NCBI GenBank assembly: GCA_937776645.1
Contig: CALMRI010000007.1
Span: forward strand, 1 to 64,000
Length of the DNA: 64,000 nt
Direction: 5' to 3'
Source of the DNA: an uncultured Alphaproteobacteria bacterium
GTDB taxonomy: Bacteria > Pseudomonadota > Alphaproteobacteria > Thalassobaculales > Thalassobaculaceae
Shown piece by piece: positions 55,714-63,834 of this stretch. A program made the position numbers and the translations under genes. The notes beneath the pieces are model-generated. The model had not been told where the DNA came from. It saw only the letters and a list, made by a program, of their open reading frames with translations, and made no database searches. Position 1 is the stretch's first letter. Every line of letters starts with the position of its first letter.

Positions 55714-56403
55714 ATGGCGATCAACAAGATCATGGACAGCTTCGAGGCGGCAGTTGAAGGGATTAAGGACGGCGCGACCGTGCTGGTTTCCGGGTTCGGC
55801 GGCGCTGGAATGCCAACCGAACTGCTGAACGCGCTTAATAACCAGGGCGCCATGGATCTAACCATCGTTTCGAACAACGCTGGTGTTGGTCGTGAGGGGA
55901 TCGGTGGACTGCTGGCCGCCGGCAAAGTGCGCAAGGTGATCTGCTCCTACCCTCGCAGCGGTGGCTCCGTTGTCTTCGAGGAAATGTGGGCGGCAGGCGA
56001 GGTCGAACTGGAGTTGGTGCCGCAGGGGACCCTCTCGGAGCGGATGCGTGCCGCTGGTGCCGGCGTTGGGGCTTTTTACACGCCCACCGGTGTCGGCACC
56101 CAATTGGCTGAGGGCAAGGAGCTACGCGAGATCGGCGGCCGCCTGCAGGTTCTGGAATACCCGCTTCGCGGCGATGTCGCCTTCGTGTTGGCTAAACAGG
56201 CCGACCGTTGGGGCAATCTCATCTATAACAAATCAGCCCGTAATTTTGGCCCGGTGATGGCGGCGGCGGCGGATCTTTGCGTTGTTCAGGTGCCGGAAAT
56301 CGTCGAATTGGGCGCGATGGACCCCGAGGCGATCGTCACGCCGTCGATCTATGTGGATCGGGTGGTCAAGATGAGCGCCCCCGGCAAGGGTGAAAGCGTC
56401 TAG
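55714..56403 (+). CDS. CoA-transferase subunit A (3-oxoacid/3-oxoadipate type)
   Basis: A 229-residue family I CoA-transferase alpha subunit. The CoA-binding GFGGAGMPTELLNAL and the run LVPQGTLSERMRAAGAGVGA, then YTPTGVGTQLAEGK and ADRWGNLIYNKSARNFGPVM, are typical of PcaI/CatI/ScoA-like proteins. ATG 55714 follows GGGAG. The matching B subunit is not adjacent but 1.5 kb downstream, beyond an opposite-strand aminotransferase gene. Confidence 0.92.
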   Translation: MAINKIMDSFEAAVEGIKDGATVLVSGFGGAGMPTELLNALNNQGAMDLTIVSNNAGVGREGIGGLLAAGKVRKVICSYPRSGGSVVFEEMWAAGEVELELVPQGTLSERMRAAGAGVGAFYTPTGVGTQLAEGKELREIGGRLQVLEYPLRGDVAFVLAKQADRWGNLIYNKSARNFGPVMAAAADLCVVQVPEIVELGAMDPEAIVTPSIYVDRVVKMSAPGKGESV

Positions 56404-56488
56404 CAATTTGTCGGATTTGCACAAGACGTGGTGAGGGCGTTTGGGGGGTGGGGAGCGCCCACGGCCCTTCGGCCTCCTCGATTGGGCC

Positions 56489-57697
56489 TCAATAGGTGAA
56501 CGGACCGGAGCCAGTTTTCTTGGCCTTTGTCACGTGCTCTACCGCTGCGGTTATGCCGCCGCTGGCATGCGGGATGTTGAGATAACCCAGCGTCGACTCG
56601 ACCGCGCCCAGCGCGCCGTAGAGCATCGGAGCGTTGATGTCACCCATATGAGCGATGCGAAACGCCTTGCCGTCAAACAGGCCCAACCCTCCGCCAAGCC
56701 CCGTCATCATCTCGTCGCGGCACACAATCCTTAGCTCGTTGGCATCGATGCCAACGGCGGTCCGGATCGTCGTGACCCCCATCGAGCGTTCTTTCGGCTC
56801 GACGGCATTGATCGACAGCGCGCCAGCTTGGCCCCAAATCTCGACCGCCGCTTGGGTGGCGCCGGCCAGCACCCGGTGCCGCTCGAAGACGGTCTCCAGG
56901 CCTTCCTCGAAAAGCATGTTCAGGGCTTCGCGCATGCCGAACACCATCAACTGCGGCGCGGTGCCGCAGAACTTGCGATAGTGGGCGGCCTCCATTCGGA
57001 TTTTCCAGTCCCAATAGTGGCGCGGCATGGTGGCGTTCTTATGAGCCTCCAGCGCCTTATCACTGGCCGCGACGATGCCGAGGCCGGGAGGCATCATCAT
57101 ACCCTTCTGCGAAGCGCCGACGGTGACGTCGATGCCCCATTCGTCCATCCGGTAGTCGACCGTCCCGAGCGCGGCCACGGTATCGACCAGCAGCAACGCC
57201 GGATGCCCTGCCGCATCGATCGCTGCGCGGATCGCCGGAAGGTCGCTGGTGATGCCGGTCGCCGTGTCGGTATGAATCAGAAGGATACCCTTGATCTCCC
57301 CCTTCTTGTCCTGCTTCAGCCGCGCCTCGACCGCTTCCGGACGGATCGCGCGACTCCAGTCTCCGGGGATCCCCTCGACCTTGAGATGCAAGGCCTCGGC
57401 CATGGCTTTCCAAGCGTTCGAGAAGTTGCCGCTTTCCGGCACCAGCACTGTATCGCCGGGTGAGAACACATTGGCCAGCGCCGCTTCCCAAGCGCCATGG
57501 CCATTCGAGGCATAGAGGAAAATCTCGCCTTTGGTGCGGATCACCTTGCGCATGTCCAGGAAACAAGATTTGGACACATCCAGAAAATCCGGATCGGAAA
57601 GATCGAGGGTCGACCGGTGCATGGCGTTCAGAACGCGATCCGGGACATTGGTTGGGCCGGGGGTGTTGAGAAACTTGCGGCCGCGCTTGATGGACAT
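56489..57697 (-). CDS. Serine/alanine-glyoxylate aminotransferase
   Basis: A 402-residue class V PLP aminotransferase. The PLP lysine is Lys198 in GASQKGMMMPPG; NTPGPTNVPDRVL at the start and SNGHGAWEAAL are typical of SGAT/AGXT. It converts glyoxylate to glycine using serine or alanine. It lies on the minus strand between the two CoA-transferase subunit genes. Glyoxylate links it loosely to the oxalate genes at 19-22 kb. Confidence 0.92.
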   Translation of the reverse strand: MSIKRGRKFLNTPGPTNVPDRVLNAMHRSTLDLSDPDFLDVSKSCFLDMRKVIRTKGEIFLYASNGHGAWEAALANVFSPGDTVLVPESGNFSNAWKAMAEALHLKVEGIPGDWSRAIRPEAVEARLKQDKKGEIKGILLIHTDTATGITSDLPAIRAAIDAAGHPALLLVDTVAALGTVDYRMDEWGIDVTVGASQKGMMMPPGLGIVAASDKALEAHKNATMPRHYWDWKIRMEAAHYRKFCGTAPQLMVFGMREALNMLFEEGLETVFERHRVLAGATQAAVEIWGQAGALSINAVEPKERSMGVTTIRTAVGIDANELRIVCRDEMMTGLGGGLGLFDGKAFRIAHMGDINAPMLYGALGAVESTLGYLNIPHASGGITAAVEHVTKAKKTGSGPFTY

Positions 57698-57930
57698 TCC
57701 GAACTCCGGGGTGCTCGATGGAGAAACTTATCGCCAGTGCTGGGCGCTGGCGACAGGGGATAACGGCGGGGCACAGCGGCAGGAGAATAGCCGTGACGCT
57801 CGGCAAAGAAAAGGCGGATTTTGGCGGTTTTCACAATTGACCTGCGAGCTCGCCTCGATCAGGGACTTTTCCGAACGTCCGACAAGCCTTAGAGTGCCGC
57901 GTAACGTGGATATTTCGGGGACAGCGTGAG

Positions 57931-58638
57931 ATGGTGGTTGAAACGGTGGACGCGAGCCAAATGCCTCCAAATAAGCTCTCACGCAAGCAACTTGCCTGGC
58001 GTGCGGCGCGGGAGATCCCCGATGGGAGCTACGTCAACCTCGGGATCGGGATCCCCACTCAATGCGCCGATCATCTCCCGGATGATCGAGAGATCCTGTT
58101 GCATAGCGAGAATGGTGTTCTCGGCTTTGGTCCGCGACCGCTGGAAGGTCAAGAGGACCCGGATCTGGTGAACGCTGGCAAACAGCCGATCACGATGCTG
58201 CCGGGTGGCTCTTATTTCGTGCACTCCGATGCCTTCGCGATGATCCGTGGTGGCCATATCGATATTGCCATGCTCGGGGCCTTTCAGGTCTCGGGTTCCG
58301 GAGATCTGGCGAATTGGACGACCGATAATCCGACCTTTCCGCCAGGTGTCGGCGGCGCCATGGACCTGGCAGCGGGGGCCAAGCAGGTTTGGGTGATGAC
58401 CGATCACGTGACCCGCAAAGGTGAGCCGAAGATCGTTAACAAATGCTCCTACCCGCTTACCTCAGCGGGCTGTGTGAAGCGGATCTTCACCGACCTCGCA
58501 GTGATCGATGTGACGCCGGAAGGTCTTGTCGTGCGCGAAATGGTCCCGGGCATGACGCTCTCGGCTTTGCAGGCCCTAACCGAGCCGCCATTGAGCCAGG
58601 CCGACGATTGCAAGGAATTGGTTGCGCCGGAGCTTTGA
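57931..58638 (+). CDS. CoA-transferase subunit B (3-oxoacid/3-oxoadipate type)
   Basis: A 235-residue family I CoA-transferase beta subunit. The catalytic Glu60 lies in LHSENGVLG; GSYVNLGIGIPTQCADHLP, GGHIDIAMLGAFQVSGSGDL and NKCSYPLTSAGCVKRIFTDL are family blocks (PcaJ/CatJ/ScoB). It needs subunit A, presumably the product of 55714-56403, although the genes are separated. ATG 57931 follows GTGAG. Confidence 0.93.
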   Translation: MVVETVDASQMPPNKLSRKQLAWRAAREIPDGSYVNLGIGIPTQCADHLPDDREILLHSENGVLGFGPRPLEGQEDPDLVNAGKQPITMLPGGSYFVHSDAFAMIRGGHIDIAMLGAFQVSGSGDLANWTTDNPTFPPGVGGAMDLAAGAKQVWVMTDHVTRKGEPKIVNKCSYPLTSAGCVKRIFTDLAVIDVTPEGLVVREMVPGMTLSALQALTEPPLSQADDCKELVAPEL

Positions 58639-58653
58639 GGCGTTAAAGCGAAG

Positions 58654-58755
58654 CCCACACCTGAGCACGTCCACTGTAATGGGTGGACGACAAAAAGCAG
58701 AAATATGTCGTTATTCTCGGCCATTCGCCCTGCCGTTCGCCAGGGCGACGGTCGG
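58654..58755 (+). repeat. Interspersed intergenic repeat, copy 3 (first half only)
   Basis: Shares with copies 1 and 2 the block CCCACACCTGAGCACGTCCA and, with copy 1, AATATGTCGTTAT and GCCGTTCGCCAGGGCGACGG. After this point the similarity ends, so the second half (TTTGTTGAAA onward) is missing. It begins 15 bp after the stop of the CoA-transferase B gene. Confidence 0.6.
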
Positions 58756-59102
58756 GCTCCCGGACAGCCGTGTGCTTGCGCTTGGACGACAGTGGTTGGA
58801 GCTCCCCTAGATCCGTCATCCCGCCGTAGGGTGGGGCCCGTTCCACAGGATAATCGGCGGTTACGGCTGGTCGAATAGACGCGCCGCCACGCCGGAACCG
58901 GTTCGGCGTGATGGAAGGCGGCGTATATCGGCGCTACATTGGTGGTATTGGGTCATTCGCCGCTCATCACAGCTTCAGGCATAGGCCTTGGATCAAGCTC
59001 AGGGATTCCGTTAGAGTTCCCGGCCCGCTCTAAGAACATCGTTCAAAGAAATAGGTATATTAAGCTGGCCACAAATAAACGATCACCGTGTCTCCAACCC
59101 GC
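58756..59102. other. Spacer without a recognisable gene
   Basis: No intact frame with family content was found between the third repeat copy and the cytochrome c fragment. Short reading frames here look accidental. Confidence 0.4.
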
Positions 59103-59279
59103 CTACTTGCCTTCCTTCTCGCCCTTGGCGAAGGGCTCGATATAGGCGACCAGGTGTTCTACATCTGTCGGCATCTTAAGACCCGTGAACGCCATCTTGG
59201 CCTTGGCTTTCTTCTTGCCTATCCTGTCTGCGATATAAGCTTTCGGCTGGGCGATATCTCCCGCGAAAGTAGCGACGTC
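59103..59279 (-). pseudogene. C-terminal fragment of a c-type cytochrome
   Basis: The minus strand encodes KAYIADRIGKKKAKAKMAFT followed by GLKMPTDVEHLVAYIEPFAK and a stop. The KMAFxGLK block with the axial methionine and the terminal helix are diagnostic of class I cytochrome c. The CxxCH heme site is missing and an in-frame stop lies just upstream at 59280-59282. The gene lost its 5' part at a junction with the GNAT fragment. Confidence 0.7.
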
Positions 59280-59294
59280 TCAGACCAACCCGGG

Positions 59295-59567
59295 ATGGTC
59301 GCCGGTTGGATGATCATTGATGACGATCAGCTCCAGCATATGGAGTTTCGCGAGCACGGCTTTATCTCCAACCTGTTCGTCAACCCGGATCGTCGCGGCA
59401 AGGATATCGCTCAACATCTGCTTTACGCGATGGAGCAACATCTGATCGTCAGTGGCGCACGTGGGTTGTCGGTCCGCGCGTTGGCCCGCAACGGCCCGGC
59501 CATCGCCGCCTATCAGACCTTCGATTTCGAACCGTTCGAAATCACGCTTGAAAAATATCTTAAATAA
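59295..59567 (+). pseudogene. GNAT acetyltransferase fragment, N-terminally truncated
   Basis: The reading frame carries the second half of a GNAT domain: GFISNLFVNPDRRGKDIAQH (motif A) and ARNGPAIAAYQTFDFEPFEI (motif B). The upstream codons of the same open frame, to 59088, are antisense to the cytochrome c fragment and have no GNAT character, so the apparent 159-codon ORF is a chimera created by deletion. Possibly expressed, but unlikely to be active. Confidence 0.65.
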
Positions 59568-59662
59568 AGCGCGTCGGGTCTTTGCGTCGGACTGCCTGTG
59601 CTGTTGAAATGAACCAAGGCAGTCTCTGCCACCGGAAATGAACGCAGACCAGGGAGACACCC

Positions 59663-61387
59663 ATGCCTCGCAAACGCCCCGAAGAGCTTCGTAGCCACCT
59701 ATGGTTCGGGGTCGATGATCTCAGGTCCTTTGGCCACCGCTCGCGTGCCAAACAGATGGGTTACGGGCGCGAGGATTGGGGCGGCAAGCCGGTGATCGGG
59801 ATCATCAATACCTGGTCCGACATCAATTCCTGCCATACCCATTTCCGTCAACGGGCCGAAGAGGTGAAGCGCGGGGTTTGGCAGGCCGGTGGTTTCCCGG
59901 TCGAGATGCCGGCGATGTCGCTGGCTGAACCGTTCCAGAAACCCTCGACGATGATGTATCGCAACCTACTGGCGATGGAGACCGAGGAACTGCTGCGCTC
60001 CTACCCTTGTGACGGGGTGGTGCTGATGGGCGGTTGCGACAAGACCACGCCCGCGTTGTTCATGGGTGCGGCCAGTATGGGATTGCCGGCGATCTTTGTC
60101 CCGGCCGGGCCGATGCTGCGCGGCAACTGGCGCGGTAATACACTGGGTTCGGGCAGCGATAGCTGGAAATACTGGGACGAATTGCGCGCCGGCAACATCA
60201 CCGGGGATGACTGGGAGGAAATCGAGGATGGTATCGCCCGCTCACCCGGCACCTGCATGACCATGGGGACCGCCGCGACAATGATGTCGACAGCCGACGC
60301 GCTGGGCCTGACCTTACCTGGAGTCAGCTCGATCCCGGCGCCCGATTCCAATCACTCGCGCATGGCCACGCGCACCGGTCGGCGCATTGTTGAGATGGTT
60401 TGGGAAGATCTGAAGCCCTCGGATATCTTTACCGAGAAGGCCTTTGAGAACGCTATCACCTGTGTCATGGCCCTTGGCGGATCGACCAATGCCATTGTGC
60501 ATCTGGTTGCCATGGCGGGACGTCTCGGCATCAAGCTTGATCTCGAACGCTTCGATGGAATCTCCAGAAAGACGCCGTGGCTGGCGAATATCCGACCTTC
60601 AGGGAAATTTTTGATGGAGGACTTCTTCTACGCCGGCGGCGTGCGGGGCTTGCTGGCTGAGTTGAAGGATCTGCTGCATCTCGACTGCATGACGGTTAAC
60701 GGCAAAACACTGGGCGAGAATCTTGAGGGTGCCGACATCTACGACACCGATGTCATCCACCGGCGCGCCGATCCGCTCTCGGTCGAAGGCGGGCTCGCGG
60801 TGCTGCGCGGCAACCTCGCGCCAAACGGTGCGGTGATCAAACAGACCGCCGCCGATCCGATCCTGCATGTCCATAAGGGCCCGGCGGTGGTGTTCGCCGA
60901 CTACAACGACATGGCGGCCCGGCTCGACAATGAGGATCTCGAGGTGACCAAGGATTCGGCCCTGGTGTTGCAGAATGCCGGTCCCCAGGGTGGGCCGGGC
61001 ATGCCAGAATGGGGAATGCTCCCGATCCCCAAGAAGATCCTGAAGCAAGGCGTGCGTGACATGGTGCGGATCTCGGATGCAAGGATGAGCGGCACTAGCT
61101 ATGGGACCTGCGTGCTGCATGTGTCGCCGGAGAGCTTCGTCGGTGGGCCGTTGGCGCTGGTGCGGACCGGCGACATGATTGAGCTTGATATCGCGGCCCG
61201 CCGGCTGCACCTCGATGTGGCCGATGCCGAGTTGGTGCGCCGCAAGTCGGAATGGCGGCAACCGCCGCGCAAATTCCAGCGTGGCTTCGGGGCGATCTAT
61301 GCTAACCACATCACCCAGGCCGACGCCGGCTGTGACTTCGATATCCTCGAAGGTAACGCACCGACACCAGACCCCGAAATTCACTAA
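59663..61387 (+). CDS. IlvD/Edd-family sugar-acid dehydratase (L-arabonate dehydratase type)
   Basis: A 574-residue Fe-S dehydratase. The cluster cysteines are Cys57 (INSCHTH), Cys125 (GGCDKT) and Cys198 (GTCMTMGTA), with PEWGMLPIPKKILKQGVRDM and SDARMSGTSYGTC near the end. Length and the N-terminal RSHLWFG fit the arabonate/xylonate dehydratase branch rather than IlvD. It would yield a 2-keto-3-deoxy acid, which the following aldolase can split. GGGAGACACCC precedes the ATG. Confidence 0.92.
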   Translation: MPRKRPEELRSHLWFGVDDLRSFGHRSRAKQMGYGREDWGGKPVIGIINTWSDINSCHTHFRQRAEEVKRGVWQAGGFPVEMPAMSLAEPFQKPSTMMYRNLLAMETEELLRSYPCDGVVLMGGCDKTTPALFMGAASMGLPAIFVPAGPMLRGNWRGNTLGSGSDSWKYWDELRAGNITGDDWEEIEDGIARSPGTCMTMGTAATMMSTADALGLTLPGVSSIPAPDSNHSRMATRTGRRIVEMVWEDLKPSDIFTEKAFENAITCVMALGGSTNAIVHLVAMAGRLGIKLDLERFDGISRKTPWLANIRPSGKFLMEDFFYAGGVRGLLAELKDLLHLDCMTVNGKTLGENLEGADIYDTDVIHRRADPLSVEGGLAVLRGNLAPNGAVIKQTAADPILHVHKGPAVVFADYNDMAARLDNEDLEVTKDSALVLQNAGPQGGPGMPEWGMLPIPKKILKQGVRDMVRISDARMSGTSYGTCVLHVSPESFVGGPLALVRTGDMIELDIAARRLHLDVADAELVRRKSEWRQPPRKFQRGFGAIYANHITQADAGCDFDILEGNAPTPDPEIH

Positions 61388-61432
61388 TCTGATCGGGGCG
61401 AGACCTCGCCGGATATCAATATTGGAGCAGTC

Positions 61433-62206
61433 ATGATCGAGATCGGCCCCAACCTCTTCAAACGCGCGCTGACTGAAAATCGTCAGCAAATCGGGTTTTG
61501 GTCCACCCTTGGCACACCGATGGTCGCCGATCTGCTGGCCGATAGCGGTTTCGACTGGCTGCTGTTGGATTGCGAGCATTCCCCGAGCGACGTCCAGGAG
61601 ATCCTGCCGCAACTGATGGCCGTCGACCGCAGCACGGTGACCACCCCGGTGGTGCGCCCGCCGTGGAACGACATGGTGATCTTCAAGAAACTGCTGGATA
61701 TCGGCGTGCGCTCGCTGCTGGTGCCGATGGTCAGCACGCCCGAGGAAGCCAAGGCGGCGGTGGCGGCAACCCGCTATCCGCTTGACGGGGTGCGCGGCGT
61801 TGCCGGCAGTATCCGGGCCAACCGCTATGGCCGGATGATGGATTATCACGGTAAGGCTTCGGAAGACATCTGTCTGCTGGTTCAGGTCGAAACCGAGCAA
61901 GGCCTGGACAATATCGAGGCGATTGCCGAGGTCGATGGCATCGACGGCGTGTTCATTGGCCCAGCCGATCTGGGCGCGGCGCTCGGCCATCTAACCGATC
62001 GCAACAATCCGCATGTGATCGAGACCATCAAGCGGGGCCACAAACGCGTCGCCAGCACCGGCAAGGCATCCGGCATCCTGACCGCCGATTCCGACCAGGC
62101 CGCGATGTGGATGGACGAGGGCTTCACCTTCGTCGCCTGCGGTGTCGACTCGAACATCCTGGCGCGCGAGGCCGACGCCCTGGCCAAGCGCTTTATTAAA
62201 CGATGA
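61433..62206 (+). CDS. HpcH/HpaI-family 2-keto-3-deoxy-acid aldolase
   Basis: A 257-residue class II pyruvate aldolase. His49 lies in LLDCEHSPSD, Arg75 in VVRPPWND, and the metal ligands are Glu153 (VQVETEQG) and Asp179 (GPADLGA). It releases pyruvate from 2-keto-3-deoxy sugar acids. It lies 45 bp after the dehydratase, which suggests pentonate to pyruvate plus glycolaldehyde; related substrates such as 2-keto-3-deoxyrhamnonate are possible. Confidence 0.92.
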   Translation: MIEIGPNLFKRALTENRQQIGFWSTLGTPMVADLLADSGFDWLLLDCEHSPSDVQEILPQLMAVDRSTVTTPVVRPPWNDMVIFKKLLDIGVRSLLVPMVSTPEEAKAAVAATRYPLDGVRGVAGSIRANRYGRMMDYHGKASEDICLLVQVETEQGLDNIEAIAEVDGIDGVFIGPADLGAALGHLTDRNNPHVIETIKRGHKRVASTGKASGILTADSDQAAMWMDEGFTFVACGVDSNILAREADALAKRFIKR

Positions 62207-62216
62207 TTGCACATCG

Positions 62217-62669
62217 ATGAGCGAGGATGATTTCAAGGCCGAGGAGCGGGCGTCCTACCGGCGCTGGTCTCGCGAAATTTTGCGCTATAGCGATCTCGAC
62301 CCAGTTGGGCATGTGAACAACAACGCGTTCGGGCAATTCATCGAAAATTCCCGGACCGTGTTGTTCCATCATGCCAACGAGACCATCCGTGCGGCGGGTG
62401 GCCAGCCGATGACCTATGATTGGGTGATACGGCGCATCGAGTACGACTACCTGCGCGAGGTTCGCTATCCTGGCGAGATCGAGGTTGGCGTGGCGATCAC
62501 CCGGATCGGCAACAGCTCGATGATCATGCGCCACGGTGTCTTTACGGCGGATTATTGCGCCGCCACCTCGATCGGGGTCAGCGTCTGCTTCGACCTCAAT
62601 ACCCGCAGCTCGACCTCGATCCCCGATCAATATCGCAAAGTGTTTTGGCGGGTGGCAGGTCTGGAATGA
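62217..62669 (+). CDS. YbgC-like hotdog-fold acyl-CoA thioesterase
   Basis: A 150-residue hotdog protein. YSDLDPVGHVNNNAF (24-38) carries the catalytic Asp of the 4-hydroxybenzoyl-CoA thioesterase family. It hydrolyses acyl-CoA thioesters. ATG 62217 starts 10 bp after the aldolase stop; the longer frame overlaps the aldolase and is rejected. Why a thioesterase follows sugar-acid genes is unclear. Confidence 0.88.
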   Translation: MSEDDFKAEERASYRRWSREILRYSDLDPVGHVNNNAFGQFIENSRTVLFHHANETIRAAGGQPMTYDWVIRRIEYDYLREVRYPGEIEVGVAITRIGNSSMIMRHGVFTADYCAATSIGVSVCFDLNTRSSTSIPDQYRKVFWRVAGLE

Positions 62670-62687
62670 GGATTGTTGGCCGGGGCC

Positions 62688-63761
62688 TCATGCGCTTACC
62701 GGTAGCCATCCTGATAATTCCCGAAGCACCACGGCCTCCAGTACTGAAAGTCCGGCCTGGCTGGCGTTGAGGCAGGGGATATAGGTGAATTTCTCGCCGC
62801 CAGCCTCAAGGAAATTACCTCTGAGGCCGATGGCGACCTCCTCCAATGTCTCCACGCAATCGGACACGAAACCCGGCGAGATTACGGCGACCCGTTTGGT
62901 GCCTTTGTCGGGCAGTGAGCGCACGAGATCCTGCATATAAGGCCGTAACCATTCCTCGCGCCCGAACCTTGACTGAAAGGCCAGTTGAACCCGCTCGGTC
63001 GGCCAGTTCAGCGCCTCGGTCAAAAGCCGGGCGGTCTGCGCACAATGGCAGTGATACGGATCGCCGGCGTCGAAATAACGCTTTGGTAAGCCATGGAACG
63101 AGGCCAGGAGGACATCCGGCTCCCAGTCGAGCCCCTGCAAATGGGCCCGCACCGAGCCCGCCAGAGCCTCGATATAGGTTGGCTCGTCGGGATATGCCGG
63201 GGTGGTGCGTATCGCCGGTTGCCAGCGCATTTTCGCTAACGCCGCGAAGGCCTTGTCATAGGCGGTCGCGGTGGTGGTGGCGCTGTATTGTGGATATAGG
63301 GCGTACAACAGGATGCGTTGGCAACCCCGGACCCGCATCGCCTCGATTTTTTCTGCGATCGACGGATTGCCGTAGCGCATAGCCCAATCGACCACCAGAT
63401 CGTGACCCAGCTCGGCAAGGTGGGCGCCGAGGCCATTGGCCTGCTCACGCGTGTAACGGCGCAGCGGCGACTCGTCAGTCTCCCGGTCCCAGACCTCACG
63501 ATACGCCTTGCCGGCAATGCTAGGCCGTAGGGTTAGGATGATCAGATTAAGAATAGGTTGCCAGATCAATGGGTTGACTTCGATCACCCGTGGGTCTGAA
63601 AGGAACTCACGCAGGTATCGACGGATTGACCAGAAGTCGGTGGCGTCCGGGGTGCCGAGATTGATCAGTAGCACCCCGATCCGCTTGGTGGGAATATCTG
63701 GGTGTCCGGCTGGCAACGCTTTGGTTGGTAGCATTGGCGAGCGCTTCCGGTCTCTATTCAT
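62688..63761 (-). CDS. hemH: Ferrochelatase
   Basis: A 357-residue ferrochelatase that inserts Fe2+ into protoporphyrin IX, the last step of heme synthesis. VLLINLGTPDATD opens the fold, His223 in ASFHGLPKRYF is the metal-binding histidine, and FQSRFGREEWLRPY and SPGFVSDCVETLEE are the family signature blocks. ATG 63761; ATG 63734 is possible. It is 73 bp downstream of infC on the same strand. Confidence 0.95.
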   Translation of the reverse strand: MNRDRKRSPMLPTKALPAGHPDIPTKRIGVLLINLGTPDATDFWSIRRYLREFLSDPRVIEVNPLIWQPILNLIILTLRPSIAGKAYREVWDRETDESPLRRYTREQANGLGAHLAELGHDLVVDWAMRYGNPSIAEKIEAMRVRGCQRILLYALYPQYSATTTATAYDKAFAALAKMRWQPAIRTTPAYPDEPTYIEALAGSVRAHLQGLDWEPDVLLASFHGLPKRYFDAGDPYHCHCAQTARLLTEALNWPTERVQLAFQSRFGREEWLRPYMQDLVRSLPDKGTKRVAVISPGFVSDCVETLEEVAIGLRGNFLEAGGEKFTYIPCLNASQAGLSVLEAVVLRELSGWLPVSA

Positions 63762-63834
63762 ATCACGCGACCCGCGTGTGCGCTGGGTGTTGCCGCCGCT
63801 CGGCTTGGAGAATAGTTCTCACCAGCTGCGCCGC

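Noticed and set aside
60599..61990. 463-codon minus-strand frame across the dehydratase and aldolase genes
   Set aside because: It spans two clearly real plus-strand genes and the gap between them; composition is His/Arg/Gln-rich shadow sequence.
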